A stretch of DNA of 64,000 nucleotides. Origin: Phycisphaerae bacterium. GTDB lineage: Bacteria; Planctomycetota; Phycisphaerae; Phycisphaerales; SM1A02. The notes under the pieces were generated by a model. That model did no database searches. It saw nothing but the letters and a program-made list of their open reading frames with translations, and was not told the DNA's origin. Where the stretch lies: contig PAQL01000004.1 in assembly GCA_002709295.1 (NCBI GenBank), positions 46,248-110,247 on the forward strand, read 5' to 3'. Position numbers and translations under genes: made by a program. This document shows positions 37,597-46,058 of the stretch, one piece after another. Every line of letters starts with the position of its first letter. Within the stretch, counting starts at the first letter, position 1.

Positions 37597-38543
37597 GGAT
37601 CCTCGTCACGGGTTTCCCGCGTTCTGGAACCACGTTCGTGGGGCGGGCCATCGCATCCACCCCGGGGGTCCACTACGTCCACGAGCCCTTCAATGAGGAA
37701 TGGCCCGCGGTCGGCACCAGCTTTCGCGTCCATCCCTTCTGGCGACCCGACGAGGATTGCGAGAAGGACATGGGCCATCTTGACCGGCTTGACTCGGTCT
37801 TCGGGTTCCGTCCATCGGTTCCGACCTTCTCGAGGGGCGACTGGTCGAGGCCCAGATTCGCCCTGAAACGGGCCGTGAGATCCATGGTCCCCCCTCTCGG
37901 CCCCCTCTACAAGAAGCATCTCGTCTTCAAGGATCCCCTCGCCATCTGTGCGGCCGACATCCTCGCGAAGCGGTATCGGATGAGGACGATCGTGATGTTC
38001 CGCGACCCTCTGGGCGTCGTGGCCAGCATTCGTCGCTACGGATGGAGGATCAATCCGGACCACATCACGCATCAGCCGCAGCTGCGTCGTGAAGTCGGTG
38101 AGGACATGGTGGACACCATGGAAGCGATCGCCGCCGGCGACTCCGAGACCAGAGAGGCCGAACTCATCGCCCAGACGTGGCTCATCTCCAGCAAGCTTCT
38201 GGAGAACAGGCTCTCTCCGGGAAATGACGTCATCTACATTCGTCACGCGGACCTGATCCGTGATCCGGATCATGTCATTGAGAAGGTCGTGGACTGGCTG
38301 GCGTTGGATGAGGGTCATCGAGCGAGAAAGAGGTTTCTCGACCGGCATTGTCGGGGGACATCCACGAGCGCCCTGGGATCCATCAGGCGACCGACCGATC
38401 TGAATCGCATGGGGTCGAGCGACTTCGGTTGCTACAGCGACGATCTGAACGACAGGGAGATCGAATCCGTTCGTTCGATCACGTCTTCGGCGTTCAGGGC
38501 CATGACCGATCGGATCGAAACCCTCTCCGAACCGGGGCTCTGA
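37593..38543 (+). CDS. Sulfotransferase (PAPS-dependent)
   Basis: The 316-residue cytosolic protein begins with GFPRSGTTFVGR, the 5'-phosphosulfate-binding loop of sulfotransferases, followed by HYVHEPFN. A 3'-phosphate-binding segment is seen in VMFRDPLGVVASIRRYG (RDP and Ser). It would transfer sulfate from PAPS to a hydroxyl or amino group of a sugar, here probably a repeat-unit sugar, because its start overlaps the rmlC stop. A more general nucleotide-dependent transferase role cannot be excluded. Length fits the Sulfotransfer_1/3 families. Confidence 0.82.
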   Translation: MRILVTGFPRSGTTFVGRAIASTPGVHYVHEPFNEEWPAVGTSFRVHPFWRPDEDCEKDMGHLDRLDSVFGFRPSVPTFSRGDWSRPRFALKRAVRSMVPPLGPLYKKHLVFKDPLAICAADILAKRYRMRTIVMFRDPLGVVASIRRYGWRINPDHITHQPQLRREVGEDMVDTMEAIAAGDSETREAELIAQTWLISSKLLENRLSPGNDVIYIRHADLIRDPDHVIEKVVDWLALDEGHRARKRFLDRHCRGTSTSALGSIRRPTDLNRMGSSDFGCYSDDLNDREIESVRSITSSAFRAMTDRIETLSEPGL

Positions 38544-38697
38544 AGTCCCCGGACACTGGACCGGGGGCCGTCCATCTCCGATGGGACCGGCTCCGGACCA
38601 CCTCTGCTCATGAACCGAACCGTGAGGCACGCGGCCGAGCGCCGCACAAGTTCTTCTTGACCGGAAGATTCACAATCCAATCGCCACGGGGAGTTCG

Positions 38698-40227
38698 ATG
38701 AACTTCTGGTCCGGCATCCGCGCTTCCTTCTCGAGATGTTTCGAGTCCCGGAATCCCTATGAGATCGGTGCGCCGGACACGGACGGACGACGGTCTTACG
38801 AACAGGGGCCCTTCATACTTGCCTGCACGTTCGCGAGGATGATCGGTTATCTGATCGCGACCTATGTCACGACGCTTCTTCTGGCTCCCGAGGAATTCGG
38901 CCGACTGCTGCTGATCGGAGTCCCGGTCGCTCTGGTCAACCTGTTCGGTGATTTCGGCCTTTCCGACGGCCTGGTCCGTCTCAAGGAGATCAGACGTGGC
39001 ACGATCTCGCTCTTCTTCTTCATAAATCTCGGTTGCGCCGTTCTGGGCGGTGTCATCCTCATAGCCACCATCCCGTTCTTCGAATGGTGGAACAACGGTG
39101 CCAGGCTCGATGATCTCGCGTGGGCGTTCGCAGGCATGCTTGTCATGCAAGCAATGGTGATGCAGTACCGGGGGATGCTTCGCAGACAGATGAGACTGGA
39201 CCAGATCAGCGGATTCGAGGTGGCTGCGGCCTACGTCGGGAACGGGTCGATGATCATCCTGGCCTTTCAGGGCTGGGGAGCCCTCGCCATACCACTGGGA
39301 AGGATCGCCGCACTGATCCTCGAACTCTGCCTCGTCCTGTATGCGACGAGGTGGTTGCCCGGCCGCATGGAGTCCTGGCGCAGGAATCTCCATGTGCTGC
39401 AGTTCGGCGGCAATCTCGCCCTGGCCGGAGTCTTCAGATTCGGTGGTGCGGCCATCGCCGCCTTCGTCCTCGGACGACACTTCCCCCCGGAGATGCTCGG
39501 CTATCTGGAGCGGGCGACGAGTCTGACCCGGACCGTCGCGGAAAGGTTCGCCCCCCTCGTCAAGCGGCTCACGTTCTCGACTCTTGCTCGAGCCCGCCAT
39601 CTGACGGGCGACGTCTACGCGATCAAGTCGGAATGGGCACTCGCATTCTCGGTCAGGATCTGGATCTGGCCACTCGCGGTCGGATCCGCCTCCCTTGCCG
39701 CCATCATTCCGATCGCACTTGGTCCGACCTGGACCGACCTGGCCCCGATGCTGCTTGCCATGGGTCTCTCCCTCGTGCTCTGGCTGCCGGAGATGGTCGG
39801 TCGGTCGGTGATACTCGCGCATGGATCATCGAATGTGATCCGCAGGAACAACATGCTGGGATTCATCGGTCAGGTCCTCGTGATACCCGTCGCCTTCGTC
39901 TGGGGACTCGTCCCGTACCTCGTCATGTTCGCGATCGTCCTGATCGTCAAATCCATGATCTTCCTCCACCAGGTGGCGAGGATCTCCGAAATCGACTTCA
40001 AGGGGAAGCAGTGCTTCTTGCAGACGGTGCTCGCCGTGAGTGTGGCAACCATGATCGGTTGGCAGTTCACCCTTCTTGGCGGATTGATCATGCCCATCAT
40101 CGTCGGATCCGGCGTGGTCGTGCTCGTCGTCGCCATCCTGCTGCGGACTCGGAAGTCGATGCAGGAGATCTGGTTTTCGGATTCCAGCGTCGATGCTGGA
40201 CCGAATCCCGAGGTCCGGCAGGCATGA
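38698..40227 (+). CDS. Wzx-type oligosaccharide flippase
   Basis: The 509-residue polytopic protein has about 12-14 hydrophobic helices and the MOP-superfamily polysaccharide-transporter pattern (LLLAPEEFGRLLLIGVPVALVNLFGDFGLSDGLVR near the N-terminus, a motif class seen in lipopolysaccharide and teichuronic acid flippases such as WzxC and TuaB). It would move undecaprenyl-linked repeat units to the periplasmic face for the Wzy-like polymerase at 23496. It begins 154 nt after the sulfotransferase. The first ~35 residues form a hydrophilic cytosolic extension. Confidence 0.85.
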   Translation: MNFWSGIRASFSRCFESRNPYEIGAPDTDGRRSYEQGPFILACTFARMIGYLIATYVTTLLLAPEEFGRLLLIGVPVALVNLFGDFGLSDGLVRLKEIRRGTISLFFFINLGCAVLGGVILIATIPFFEWWNNGARLDDLAWAFAGMLVMQAMVMQYRGMLRRQMRLDQISGFEVAAAYVGNGSMIILAFQGWGALAIPLGRIAALILELCLVLYATRWLPGRMESWRRNLHVLQFGGNLALAGVFRFGGAAIAAFVLGRHFPPEMLGYLERATSLTRTVAERFAPLVKRLTFSTLARARHLTGDVYAIKSEWALAFSVRIWIWPLAVGSASLAAIIPIALGPTWTDLAPMLLAMGLSLVLWLPEMVGRSVILAHGSSNVIRRNNMLGFIGQVLVIPVAFVWGLVPYLVMFAIVLIVKSMIFLHQVARISEIDFKGKQCFLQTVLAVSVATMIGWQFTLLGGLIMPIIVGSGVVVLVVAILLRTRKSMQEIWFSDSSVDAGPNPEVRQA

Positions 40228-40311
40228 CTCCGGAGGTCGGAAGGATCGAATGCCGCATGCAGGGCGGACCGTGGCGAGTGATCTCGTCGAGTCGTGGAGA
40301 TCGGCACCTCG

Positions 40312-41193
40312 ATGTCTGATTCCGAACCGAAATTCCTGGTGACCGGGGGAGGAGGTCAGTTGGCCACCTCCCTCGATCAACGCATCGAGAACGGAGTGGT
40401 GCTGCCTGCCTCCCGGCTGGACATCACGGATCGGGACGCCGTCTTTCGAGCCATCAGGGAACACCGTCCGGAAGTGGTCGTCAACGCCGCCGCGTACACC
40501 CAGGTCGACCGTGCGGAAAGCGAGCCCGTACTGGCCCACGCGGTGAATGTGACAGGTGTGGAACATCTGGCGACCGCGTGCAGGGAGGTCGGCGCCAGAT
40601 TCGTCCAGATCTCGACCGACTTCGTCTTCTCCGGCGATGAGACCACGCCCCGGCGTCCGGAGGATCCCACCGGGCCCGCATCGGTGTACGGGCGGACCAA
40701 GCTCTCCGGGGAGGAGATCTCGATCGACATCCTCGGTGACCGTGCCCTGGTCGTTCGGACCGCATGGCTGTACGCGGCGGGGCATGCGAACTTCGTCGCC
40801 ACGATGATTCGTCTGATGAGCGAACGAGACGAGATATCCGTGGTGTGCGATCAGACCGGCTCGCCGACCTGGATCGAGACGCTGTCGGGAGGTCTGCTCG
40901 ATCTCGTGCAGGGTGGTGCCGGAGGGATCTACCACCTCACGGATTCGGGAGAGGCCAGCTGGTATGAATTCGCACTGGCCATCGAGGAGATGGGCCGGGA
41001 TGCGGGGATCCTCGAGAAGCCCTGCCGGGTGAATCCGATCCCGACCGCCGATTATCCGACCCCGGCCACGAGGCCTTCATATTCGGTGCTCGACAAGTCG
41101 AAGACCACCGAGAAGCTGGGAATGTCCACGCCACACTGGCGCACCAGTCTGGCTCGCTGTCTGAACGAGTGGCAGGCGAACGAGAACCCATGA
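40312..41193 (+). CDS. rmlD: dTDP-4-dehydrorhamnose reductase
   Basis: The 293-residue short-chain dehydrogenase makes the final reduction to dTDP-L-rhamnose. Motifs: VTGGGGQLA (nucleotide loop), NAAAYTQVDRAE, ISTDFVFSG and YGRTKLSGE (Tyr and Lys of the catalytic pair). I prefer ATG 40312 to the in-frame GTG 40294 because the family begins close to the glycine-rich loop. It is followed 25 nt later by rmlB. Confidence 0.96.
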   Translation: MSDSEPKFLVTGGGGQLATSLDQRIENGVVLPASRLDITDRDAVFRAIREHRPEVVVNAAAYTQVDRAESEPVLAHAVNVTGVEHLATACREVGARFVQISTDFVFSGDETTPRRPEDPTGPASVYGRTKLSGEEISIDILGDRALVVRTAWLYAAGHANFVATMIRLMSERDEISVVCDQTGSPTWIETLSGGLLDLVQGGAGGIYHLTDSGEASWYEFALAIEEMGRDAGILEKPCRVNPIPTADYPTPATRPSYSVLDKSKTTEKLGMSTPHWRTSLARCLNEWQANENP

Positions 41194-41218
41194 GCACCAA
41201 GAAGCGGAGAGTCCAAGA

Positions 41219-42316
41219 ATGAAGTCAGTTCTGGTGACCGGCGCAGCAGGATTCATCGGTGTCAACTACGTCAGGCGGCGTCTCGAGGTGGGGGATGAGC
41301 GAATGGTCGCGCTTGATTCGCTCACCTATGCAGGAAACGGACGCAGTCTGGAGCCGCTGGTGGGGGATCGCCTCGATTTCGTAAACGGCGACATCAGGGA
41401 CACCGAACTGGTCGAGAAGCTCATTCGTCAGCACGACTGTGGAACGATCGTGCACTTCGCGGCAGAGAGTCATGTGGACCGTTCGATCTCGGGGCCCGAC
41501 GCCTTCATATCCACGAACGTCGACGGCACCCACTCGCTCCTGAAGGCGGCTCGAAACTGCTGGTTGAGCGGCGATGCCATGCCGCACCGATTCCACCACG
41601 TCTCGACCGACGAGGTGTATGGCAGTCTCACGGCATCCGATCCGCCATTCTCCGAGGAGAATCAGTATCAGCCGAATTCGCCCTATTCGGCCAGCAAGGC
41701 GGCAAGCGATCACCTGGTCCGGGCGTATCACCACACGTTCGGGCTGGATGTGACGACCACGAACTGCTCCAACAACTACGGGCCATACCAGTTCCCGGAG
41801 AAGCTGATCCCCCTCATGATCGTCAAGATCCTTCATGGGGAGGCGCTTCCGGTGTACGGCGACGGGATGCAGATACGCGACTGGTTGTACGTGGAGGACC
41901 ACTGTCGGGCGATCGAGCTCTGCCTCGAGAAGGGTGTGGCCGGGGAGGTCTACAACATCGGCGGCGACAACGAGAGGCCCAACATCGAGATCGTGCATTC
42001 CCTGTGCGACATGATGGAGTCCCGCATTCTCGGCTCCGAGGCCCTCGCCGAGAGATTTCCCGACTGTCCCGCGAGTCGGGGGGATTCCAATCGGGATCTC
42101 ATCTCCCACGTCACGGATCGTCCCGGTCATGACCGCAGGTACGCGATCGACTATTCCAAGGCCGAAGCCGAACTCGGATACGTTCCGGAACACACCTTCT
42201 CGACCGGGTTTGAACGGACCATCGACTGGTATCTCGCCGAGGAGGCCTGGTGGAGATCGGTGATGGACGGGTCCTACCGGGACTGGATCGACACGAACTA
42301 TCAGGGGCGTGGATGA
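41219..42316 (+). CDS. rmlB: dTDP-glucose 4,6-dehydratase
   Basis: The 365-residue extended short-chain dehydrogenase catalyses the second step of dTDP-rhamnose synthesis with bound NAD. Motifs: TGAAGFIGVNYVR, LDSLTYAG, HFAAESHVDRSI, VSTDEVYG (catalytic Asp-Glu), PYSASKAASDHLV (Tyr-x3-Lys), NCSNNYGPYQFPEK and YNIGG. The length is slightly longer than E. coli RmlB because of a short insertion after VDGTHSLL. Its stop (42314-42316) directly abuts the start of the sulfotransferase-like gene at 42317. Confidence 0.97.
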   Translation: MKSVLVTGAAGFIGVNYVRRRLEVGDERMVALDSLTYAGNGRSLEPLVGDRLDFVNGDIRDTELVEKLIRQHDCGTIVHFAAESHVDRSISGPDAFISTNVDGTHSLLKAARNCWLSGDAMPHRFHHVSTDEVYGSLTASDPPFSEENQYQPNSPYSASKAASDHLVRAYHHTFGLDVTTTNCSNNYGPYQFPEKLIPLMIVKILHGEALPVYGDGMQIRDWLYVEDHCRAIELCLEKGVAGEVYNIGGDNERPNIEIVHSLCDMMESRILGSEALAERFPDCPASRGDSNRDLISHVTDRPGHDRRYAIDYSKAEAELGYVPEHTFSTGFERTIDWYLAEEAWWRSVMDGSYRDWIDTNYQGRG

Positions 42317-43141
42317 ATGACAAGGGGTTTCGTCATCGGTGGTGTCGGGGGAAGCGGTACCAGGGCAGTCTGCGCCTTGTTGCATTCCATCTCGCCGTTC
42401 CACCAGCTTCGAGACCGAAACAAGGCGAACGACACTCTCGGAGCCACGCTTCTCTTCAAGCGCCCGTCGATCCTGGATCCGCACACCGACATGGGCTTCG
42501 ACGAGTGCTGGTCCATGCTCCGCGGAAGAATGGAAGGCACCCTTCACCTGCGGCGAAGCGATCTGGTGAAGATCCTGTCGCTCGCCACCGAGAAGCGGCT
42601 CCATCACTCGAGAAGGTGGATGCTCATGCGGGCCGCTCGATTCTGCTTTCATGAATCCAGTCCCGCCTCCGCGGACAGCCGGTGGCTGGTCAAGGAGCCC
42701 AACCTGCAGATCTTCGCGGAGTCGATCCTTGCCGGCGATCCAGATGTGCGCATGGCGATCGTGATGCGCAACGGTCTCGACATGGCATTCAGCAGGAACC
42801 GTCAACAGGCGGCCACCTGGGGGGAGATCGATGGGGATGTCCGGCCATCGGACATGCTCCGTCACTGGTGCCTGTCGCATGAGCGGTTGCTGGAGGTCAG
42901 GGATGCCTATCCGGATCGTCTGATCTTCATCCAGTTGGAGAGGGCCTGCGACCCCCCCGACGAGCTGATCGAGCCTCTCGGGCGTTTTCTCGAGACGGAC
43001 GACGAGGACTCGATCGCCGCCGCCATTCGCGAGCACATCAGGGAAAATCCCTCGAGGAATCGCCACCTTGATGAGGACATGTCGGTTCTTGGTGCGGACC
43101 TGATAGAAAGAGCCCATGCGATCGTTTCGAAGATCACATGA
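42317..43141 (+). CDS. Sulfotransferase-like P-loop protein
   Basis: The 274-residue protein begins with FVIGGVGGSGTRAV, a variant of the PAPS-binding loop, and has VMRNGLDMAFSRNRQQ, matching the RxxxDxxxS-type 3'-phosphate region of sulfotransferases. The middle is less conserved than in the two other sulfotransferases of the locus. It starts immediately after the rmlB stop with no gap, so it is translated as part of the same run. The substrate is unknown; a role in sulfating the polysaccharide is inferred from context. Confidence 0.68.
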   Translation: MTRGFVIGGVGGSGTRAVCALLHSISPFHQLRDRNKANDTLGATLLFKRPSILDPHTDMGFDECWSMLRGRMEGTLHLRRSDLVKILSLATEKRLHHSRRWMLMRAARFCFHESSPASADSRWLVKEPNLQIFAESILAGDPDVRMAIVMRNGLDMAFSRNRQQAATWGEIDGDVRPSDMLRHWCLSHERLLEVRDAYPDRLIFIQLERACDPPDELIEPLGRFLETDDEDSIAAAIREHIRENPSRNRHLDEDMSVLGADLIERAHAIVSKIT

Positions 43142-43155
43142 TGTTCGATGCCCGA

Positions 43156-43776
43156 CTATTCACAGGTGTATCCGAGGCTTTCGAAGTCCTCGGCGTACAC
43201 CTCACTGACGATTTTCAGATCCTCGTCCGTCAGGTCGTTCTTGAAACGCCAGTGCAGGTATTTCTGGAAGAGCGTCTTGGATCTGTTCTCGTGCGGCAGT
43301 AGAGGATCGAATCCGGCGCCGGATTCGGCGATCACCACCGGATAGTCCCGTTCGAGATCCTCCAGCTTGCAGATCCGGTCCAGGCCGGGGGCGAGGAAGT
43401 CGCTCTGGGGCCTCCAGTGGTTGTCCCAGTAGACCTTGTCGGTCGCCAGTGAATCGGCCACTCTTCGCACGAACTCCGAAAGCGTGTCCTTGAAGCGCTT
43501 TTGATGCCATCTCTGCCATCTCCATTCGGAGATGAGCCTCTTGATGGGATGCCGCACGATGGCGAAGGAGTACATCTCGTCCATGCCCGGGATCCTGGCC
43601 GCGAGCTCCGAGTAGAGGAGATGCTGGTCGCTTGCGACCCTGCCCTCGTCCCTTGCGTACGACCAGAAGCTCATGGTCCAGCCATTCGCCCTGAAGTGGG
43701 ACTCGACACTGGTGCCCGCGGTCTTGGGGATGTGGACGAAGACGATGCTTCGTGAGTCTTTGGTGAAGAGAGGCAT
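43156..43776 (-). CDS. Sulfotransferase family 2-like protein
   Basis: The 206-residue protein carries FVHIPKTAGTSV, the hallmark 5'-phosphosulfate loop of the carbohydrate sulfotransferase family (Sulfotransfer_2, the family of chondroitin, dermatan and HNK-1 enzymes), and AIVRHPIKRLISEW for the 3'-phosphate. It lacks the N-terminal membrane anchor of the animal enzymes, so it should be cytosolic. It is the only minus-strand gene in the polysaccharide locus, convergent with the 42317 gene (14 nt gap) and divergent from the oxidoreductase gene. TATCAT at 43806-43801 is a possible -10. Confidence 0.85.
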   Translation of the reverse strand: MPLFTKDSRSIVFVHIPKTAGTSVESHFRANGWTMSFWSYARDEGRVASDQHLLYSELAARIPGMDEMYSFAIVRHPIKRLISEWRWQRWHQKRFKDTLSEFVRRVADSLATDKVYWDNHWRPQSDFLAPGLDRICKLEDLERDYPVVIAESGAGFDPLLPHENRSKTLFQKYLHWRFKNDLTDEDLKIVSEVYAEDFESLGYTCE

Positions 43777-43825
43777 GTTGGAAACCGGCCGGAGGTGCCG
43801 ATGATATCAGACGAGGGAGCTGCTC

Positions 43826-44854
43826 TTGAGTGATTCGAAGCCGAAGACATGCGTCGGGATCGTCGGTCTGGGTTTCATGGGCCGGACCCATGTGCAGGCG
43901 TTCTCCAGGCATCCGGGGTGCGAACTGGTGGCGGTCGCCGACCGGGATCCCGCGCGTCTGCTGGGGGGAGCGTCCCGGGGAGGCAATCTCGGGGAGGCAT
44001 CGGATGAGCCGCTCTTCGATCCCGAGTTCGTGTCGACCTCGGAGGAGGCACTCGAGCTCATCGATCATCCGGATGTCGACCTGGTCAGCATCACCACGCC
44101 GACGCCCACCCACTACGGGCTGGCAAGGGCGGTGATCGCATCGGGGCGTCATCTGCTGCTCGAAAAGCCGGTCGATCTCGACCCGGCGAGGATCCTCGAA
44201 CTGGGTTGCGAGGCGCGGGAGGCCGGAGTCCTCGCCATGCCCGCTCACTGCATGCGGTTCTGGCCCGCGTGGGTCTGGATGAAGGCCGGGATCGACGAGG
44301 GCAGGTACGGTCGATGCCTCCGGGCGAGCTTTCTGCGTCGGGGTCCGATCCCGGACTGGAACCGGAGCTTCTATGTCGACGAGTCCCAGAGCGGGGGGGC
44401 GATCGTGGACTTCCACATCCACGACACCGACTACATCATCCACTGCTTCGGAACTCCGTCCTCCGTAACCTCGACGGGTTCACGACGGTACGTGACCACT
44501 CGATACGAATATCCCGACGGTCCCGAGGTCGTGGCCGAAGGTGGCTGGCTCGAGGATCCCGATGCCGATTTCAGGATGCAGGCGAGGATCGAATGCGAGC
44601 AGGGAACGATGACCTTCGACATCGGTCGCGATCCCGAGGTCATCGTCGAGCTCCCCGGCGGCGAGCTCGAACCGCATCCGGAAGCCAGCGACGGAGGGAC
44701 GGGGTACGACGGCCAGATCGGTGCATTGCTCGACGCGATCTCCTCCGGGAGCGACACGCCTCCCGTGACGTTGGAGGACGCCGCGGAGACCGCAAGGGTG
44801 CTCGAGGCCGAGATCGCCTCGGTCGAGGCGGGAGGAGATCCCCGGACCCTTTAG
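43826..44854 (+). CDS. Gfo/Idh/MocA family oxidoreductase
   Basis: The 342-residue NAD(P)-dependent sugar dehydrogenase starts at TTG 43826, supported by GAGGGAG 6 nt upstream; no ATG is suitably placed. The Rossmann motif VGIVGLGFMGRTH opens the protein, then SITTPTPTHYGLARA and EKPVDLD (with the Lys of the EKP motif). The C-terminal sheet domain has DFHIHDTDYI, characteristic of the family. It may oxidise or epimerise a nucleotide sugar for the polysaccharide or act in inositol-type sugar metabolism. It closes the locus; a bidirectional terminator follows. Confidence 0.9.
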   Translation: MSDSKPKTCVGIVGLGFMGRTHVQAFSRHPGCELVAVADRDPARLLGGASRGGNLGEASDEPLFDPEFVSTSEEALELIDHPDVDLVSITTPTPTHYGLARAVIASGRHLLLEKPVDLDPARILELGCEAREAGVLAMPAHCMRFWPAWVWMKAGIDEGRYGRCLRASFLRRGPIPDWNRSFYVDESQSGGAIVDFHIHDTDYIIHCFGTPSSVTSTGSRRYVTTRYEYPDGPEVVAEGGWLEDPDADFRMQARIECEQGTMTFDIGRDPEVIVELPGGELEPHPEASDGGTGYDGQIGALLDAISSGSDTPPVTLEDAAETARVLEAEIASVEAGGDPRTL

Positions 44855-44886
44855 CCGACGCTCCGTCAATCGACAGGTCGAGGATG

Positions 44887-44924
44887 AAACGACGCCCCGC
44901 ACGCATTCGTGCGGGGCGTCGTTT
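44887..44924. terminator. Bidirectional hairpin terminator closing the polysaccharide locus
   Basis: A perfect 17-bp inverted repeat (44887-44903 with 44908-44924, loop CATT) has AAAC at one end and GTTT at the other, so it can work on both strands. It lies between the oxidoreductase gene (+) and the small membrane-protein pair (-), which converge here. Confidence 0.93.
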
Positions 44925-44954
44925 CGCATGTTCATGGTTCCGCTCGGCGGCCTT

Positions 44955-45419
44955 TCAGGCCGCCCGTCGGATCTCGTCCTCGATCTCGATCTCCGCGACC
45001 GAGCCCTCGCCGGTCTCCACGTATCGCTCCACCTCCTCGATCGCCGCCACCTTGTGGCGATATTCGGAGGCTGCATTGAGATCGGTCCGGATGGGGCCGT
45101 CGCTCTTCCACGCCTGCTCCACCGCGGCGCGAACCGAGGTCTTCACATGGCCGGCGGAGACGCCCGCCTGCTGGGCCAGGCGGTCGGCGTACTCCTGTTC
45201 GATCGCGAGAAAGAGCTGATGGCGTTCCACCTGGTCACGCCACTTGTCGAGGGTGAACACCACCGTCTTCTGCAGTCGGTCGTTGGTCCTCCGCAGTCGC
45301 TTGATGCCCTTGACGGTCTTCGAGCGTTCACGAAGCCACCAGGCGGCGATCGCCGCCCATCCGCTGAAGCCCGCCACGACCGTGGCGATGAGGAATGCGA
45401 TCTGAATGTCGGCAGTCAT
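44955..45419 (-). CDS. Small membrane-anchored coiled-coil protein, member 2 of a diverged pair
   Basis: The 154-residue protein has one N-terminal transmembrane helix (about residues 7-29) followed by a basic, helical, coiled-coil-like body and an acidic C-terminus (EIEIEDEI). It shares layout and short motifs with the neighbouring protein at 45445: a start of MTxxIQI or similar, then AIEQEYADRL aligned with EIEQELATRL, and KTSVRAAV aligned with KKSHARSAV. No family is recognised. GAGGAG precedes its ATG. It is the second gene of a two-gene minus-strand operon, 25 nt after the first. Confidence 0.75.
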   Translation of the reverse strand: MTADIQIAFLIATVVAGFSGWAAIAAWWLRERSKTVKGIKRLRRTNDRLQKTVVFTLDKWRDQVERHQLFLAIEQEYADRLAQQAGVSAGHVKTSVRAAVEQAWKSDGPIRTDLNAASEYRHKVAAIEEVERYVETGEGSVAEIEIEDEIRRAA

Positions 45420-45444
45420 GGACGGGCTCCTCGGTTTCGGGAAC

Positions 45445-45921
45445 TCAGGCGGCGGTGCGGGAATGGTCGTGGTCGGCGAAGTCGCAGATGCGTCGTAGAT
45501 CGACGTTCATCGTCTCGACCATCGCTTCGATGGTCCGGTGCTTGAGGTCACGGATCCCGGAAGGGGTGGTGACCCTGGTGATCAGTTCGACATCGCCCTT
45601 GCGACGGTTCATCACCGCGGATCTCGCATGAGACTTCTTGGTCACGGGCTTGCCGCCCTCCGACTCGGCGAGTCTGGTGGCGAGCTCCTGTTCGATCTCG
45701 AAGTAGATCTCGGCCTGTTCGAGCTGCTGGATCAGCCGCCGATGCGTCTCCTGGTAGCGACCGAGGAGGGTGTGGATGGCCTGCTCGCGGCGATCCAGCC
45801 GGGCCTTCAGTGCATCGATCGTCCTCGACCGGCTCGAACAGTGGCGGTGGAGCCTGATGGCGGCCACGAGGCAGCCGCCGAGGGCGCCGAACGCAGTGAG
45901 AATCTGGATGAAGGTGGTCAT
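45445..45921 (-). CDS. Small membrane-anchored coiled-coil protein, member 1 of a diverged pair
   Basis: The 158-residue protein starts at ATG 45921 with GGAAG upstream. One N-terminal transmembrane helix (about residues 5-24) precedes a long amphipathic helix (about 33-90, with YFEIEQELATRL), then a basic segment and a C-terminal His/Asp-rich end. It resembles the downstream neighbour in layout and in scattered motifs, which suggests an old duplication. Function unknown. Possible roles are as a scaffold or regulator at the inner membrane. Confidence 0.75.
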   Translation of the reverse strand: MTTFIQILTAFGALGGCLVAAIRLHRHCSSRSRTIDALKARLDRREQAIHTLLGRYQETHRRLIQQLEQAEIYFEIEQELATRLAESEGGKPVTKKSHARSAVMNRRKGDVELITRVTTPSGIRDLKHRTIEAMVETMNVDLRRICDFADHDHSRTAA

Positions 45922-46058
45922 GGGATCACGTCTTCCGGTGAATCGGCGGTGGAGGGCCCCGGAGGGGGTCTCCAGACGTGGCATCGACCCTTCGGAGGCG
46001 CATCTGAATCGACACGTCCGAAAATGAGGCGGAAAATCCCCGGGCTCCGTTCCGCGGC

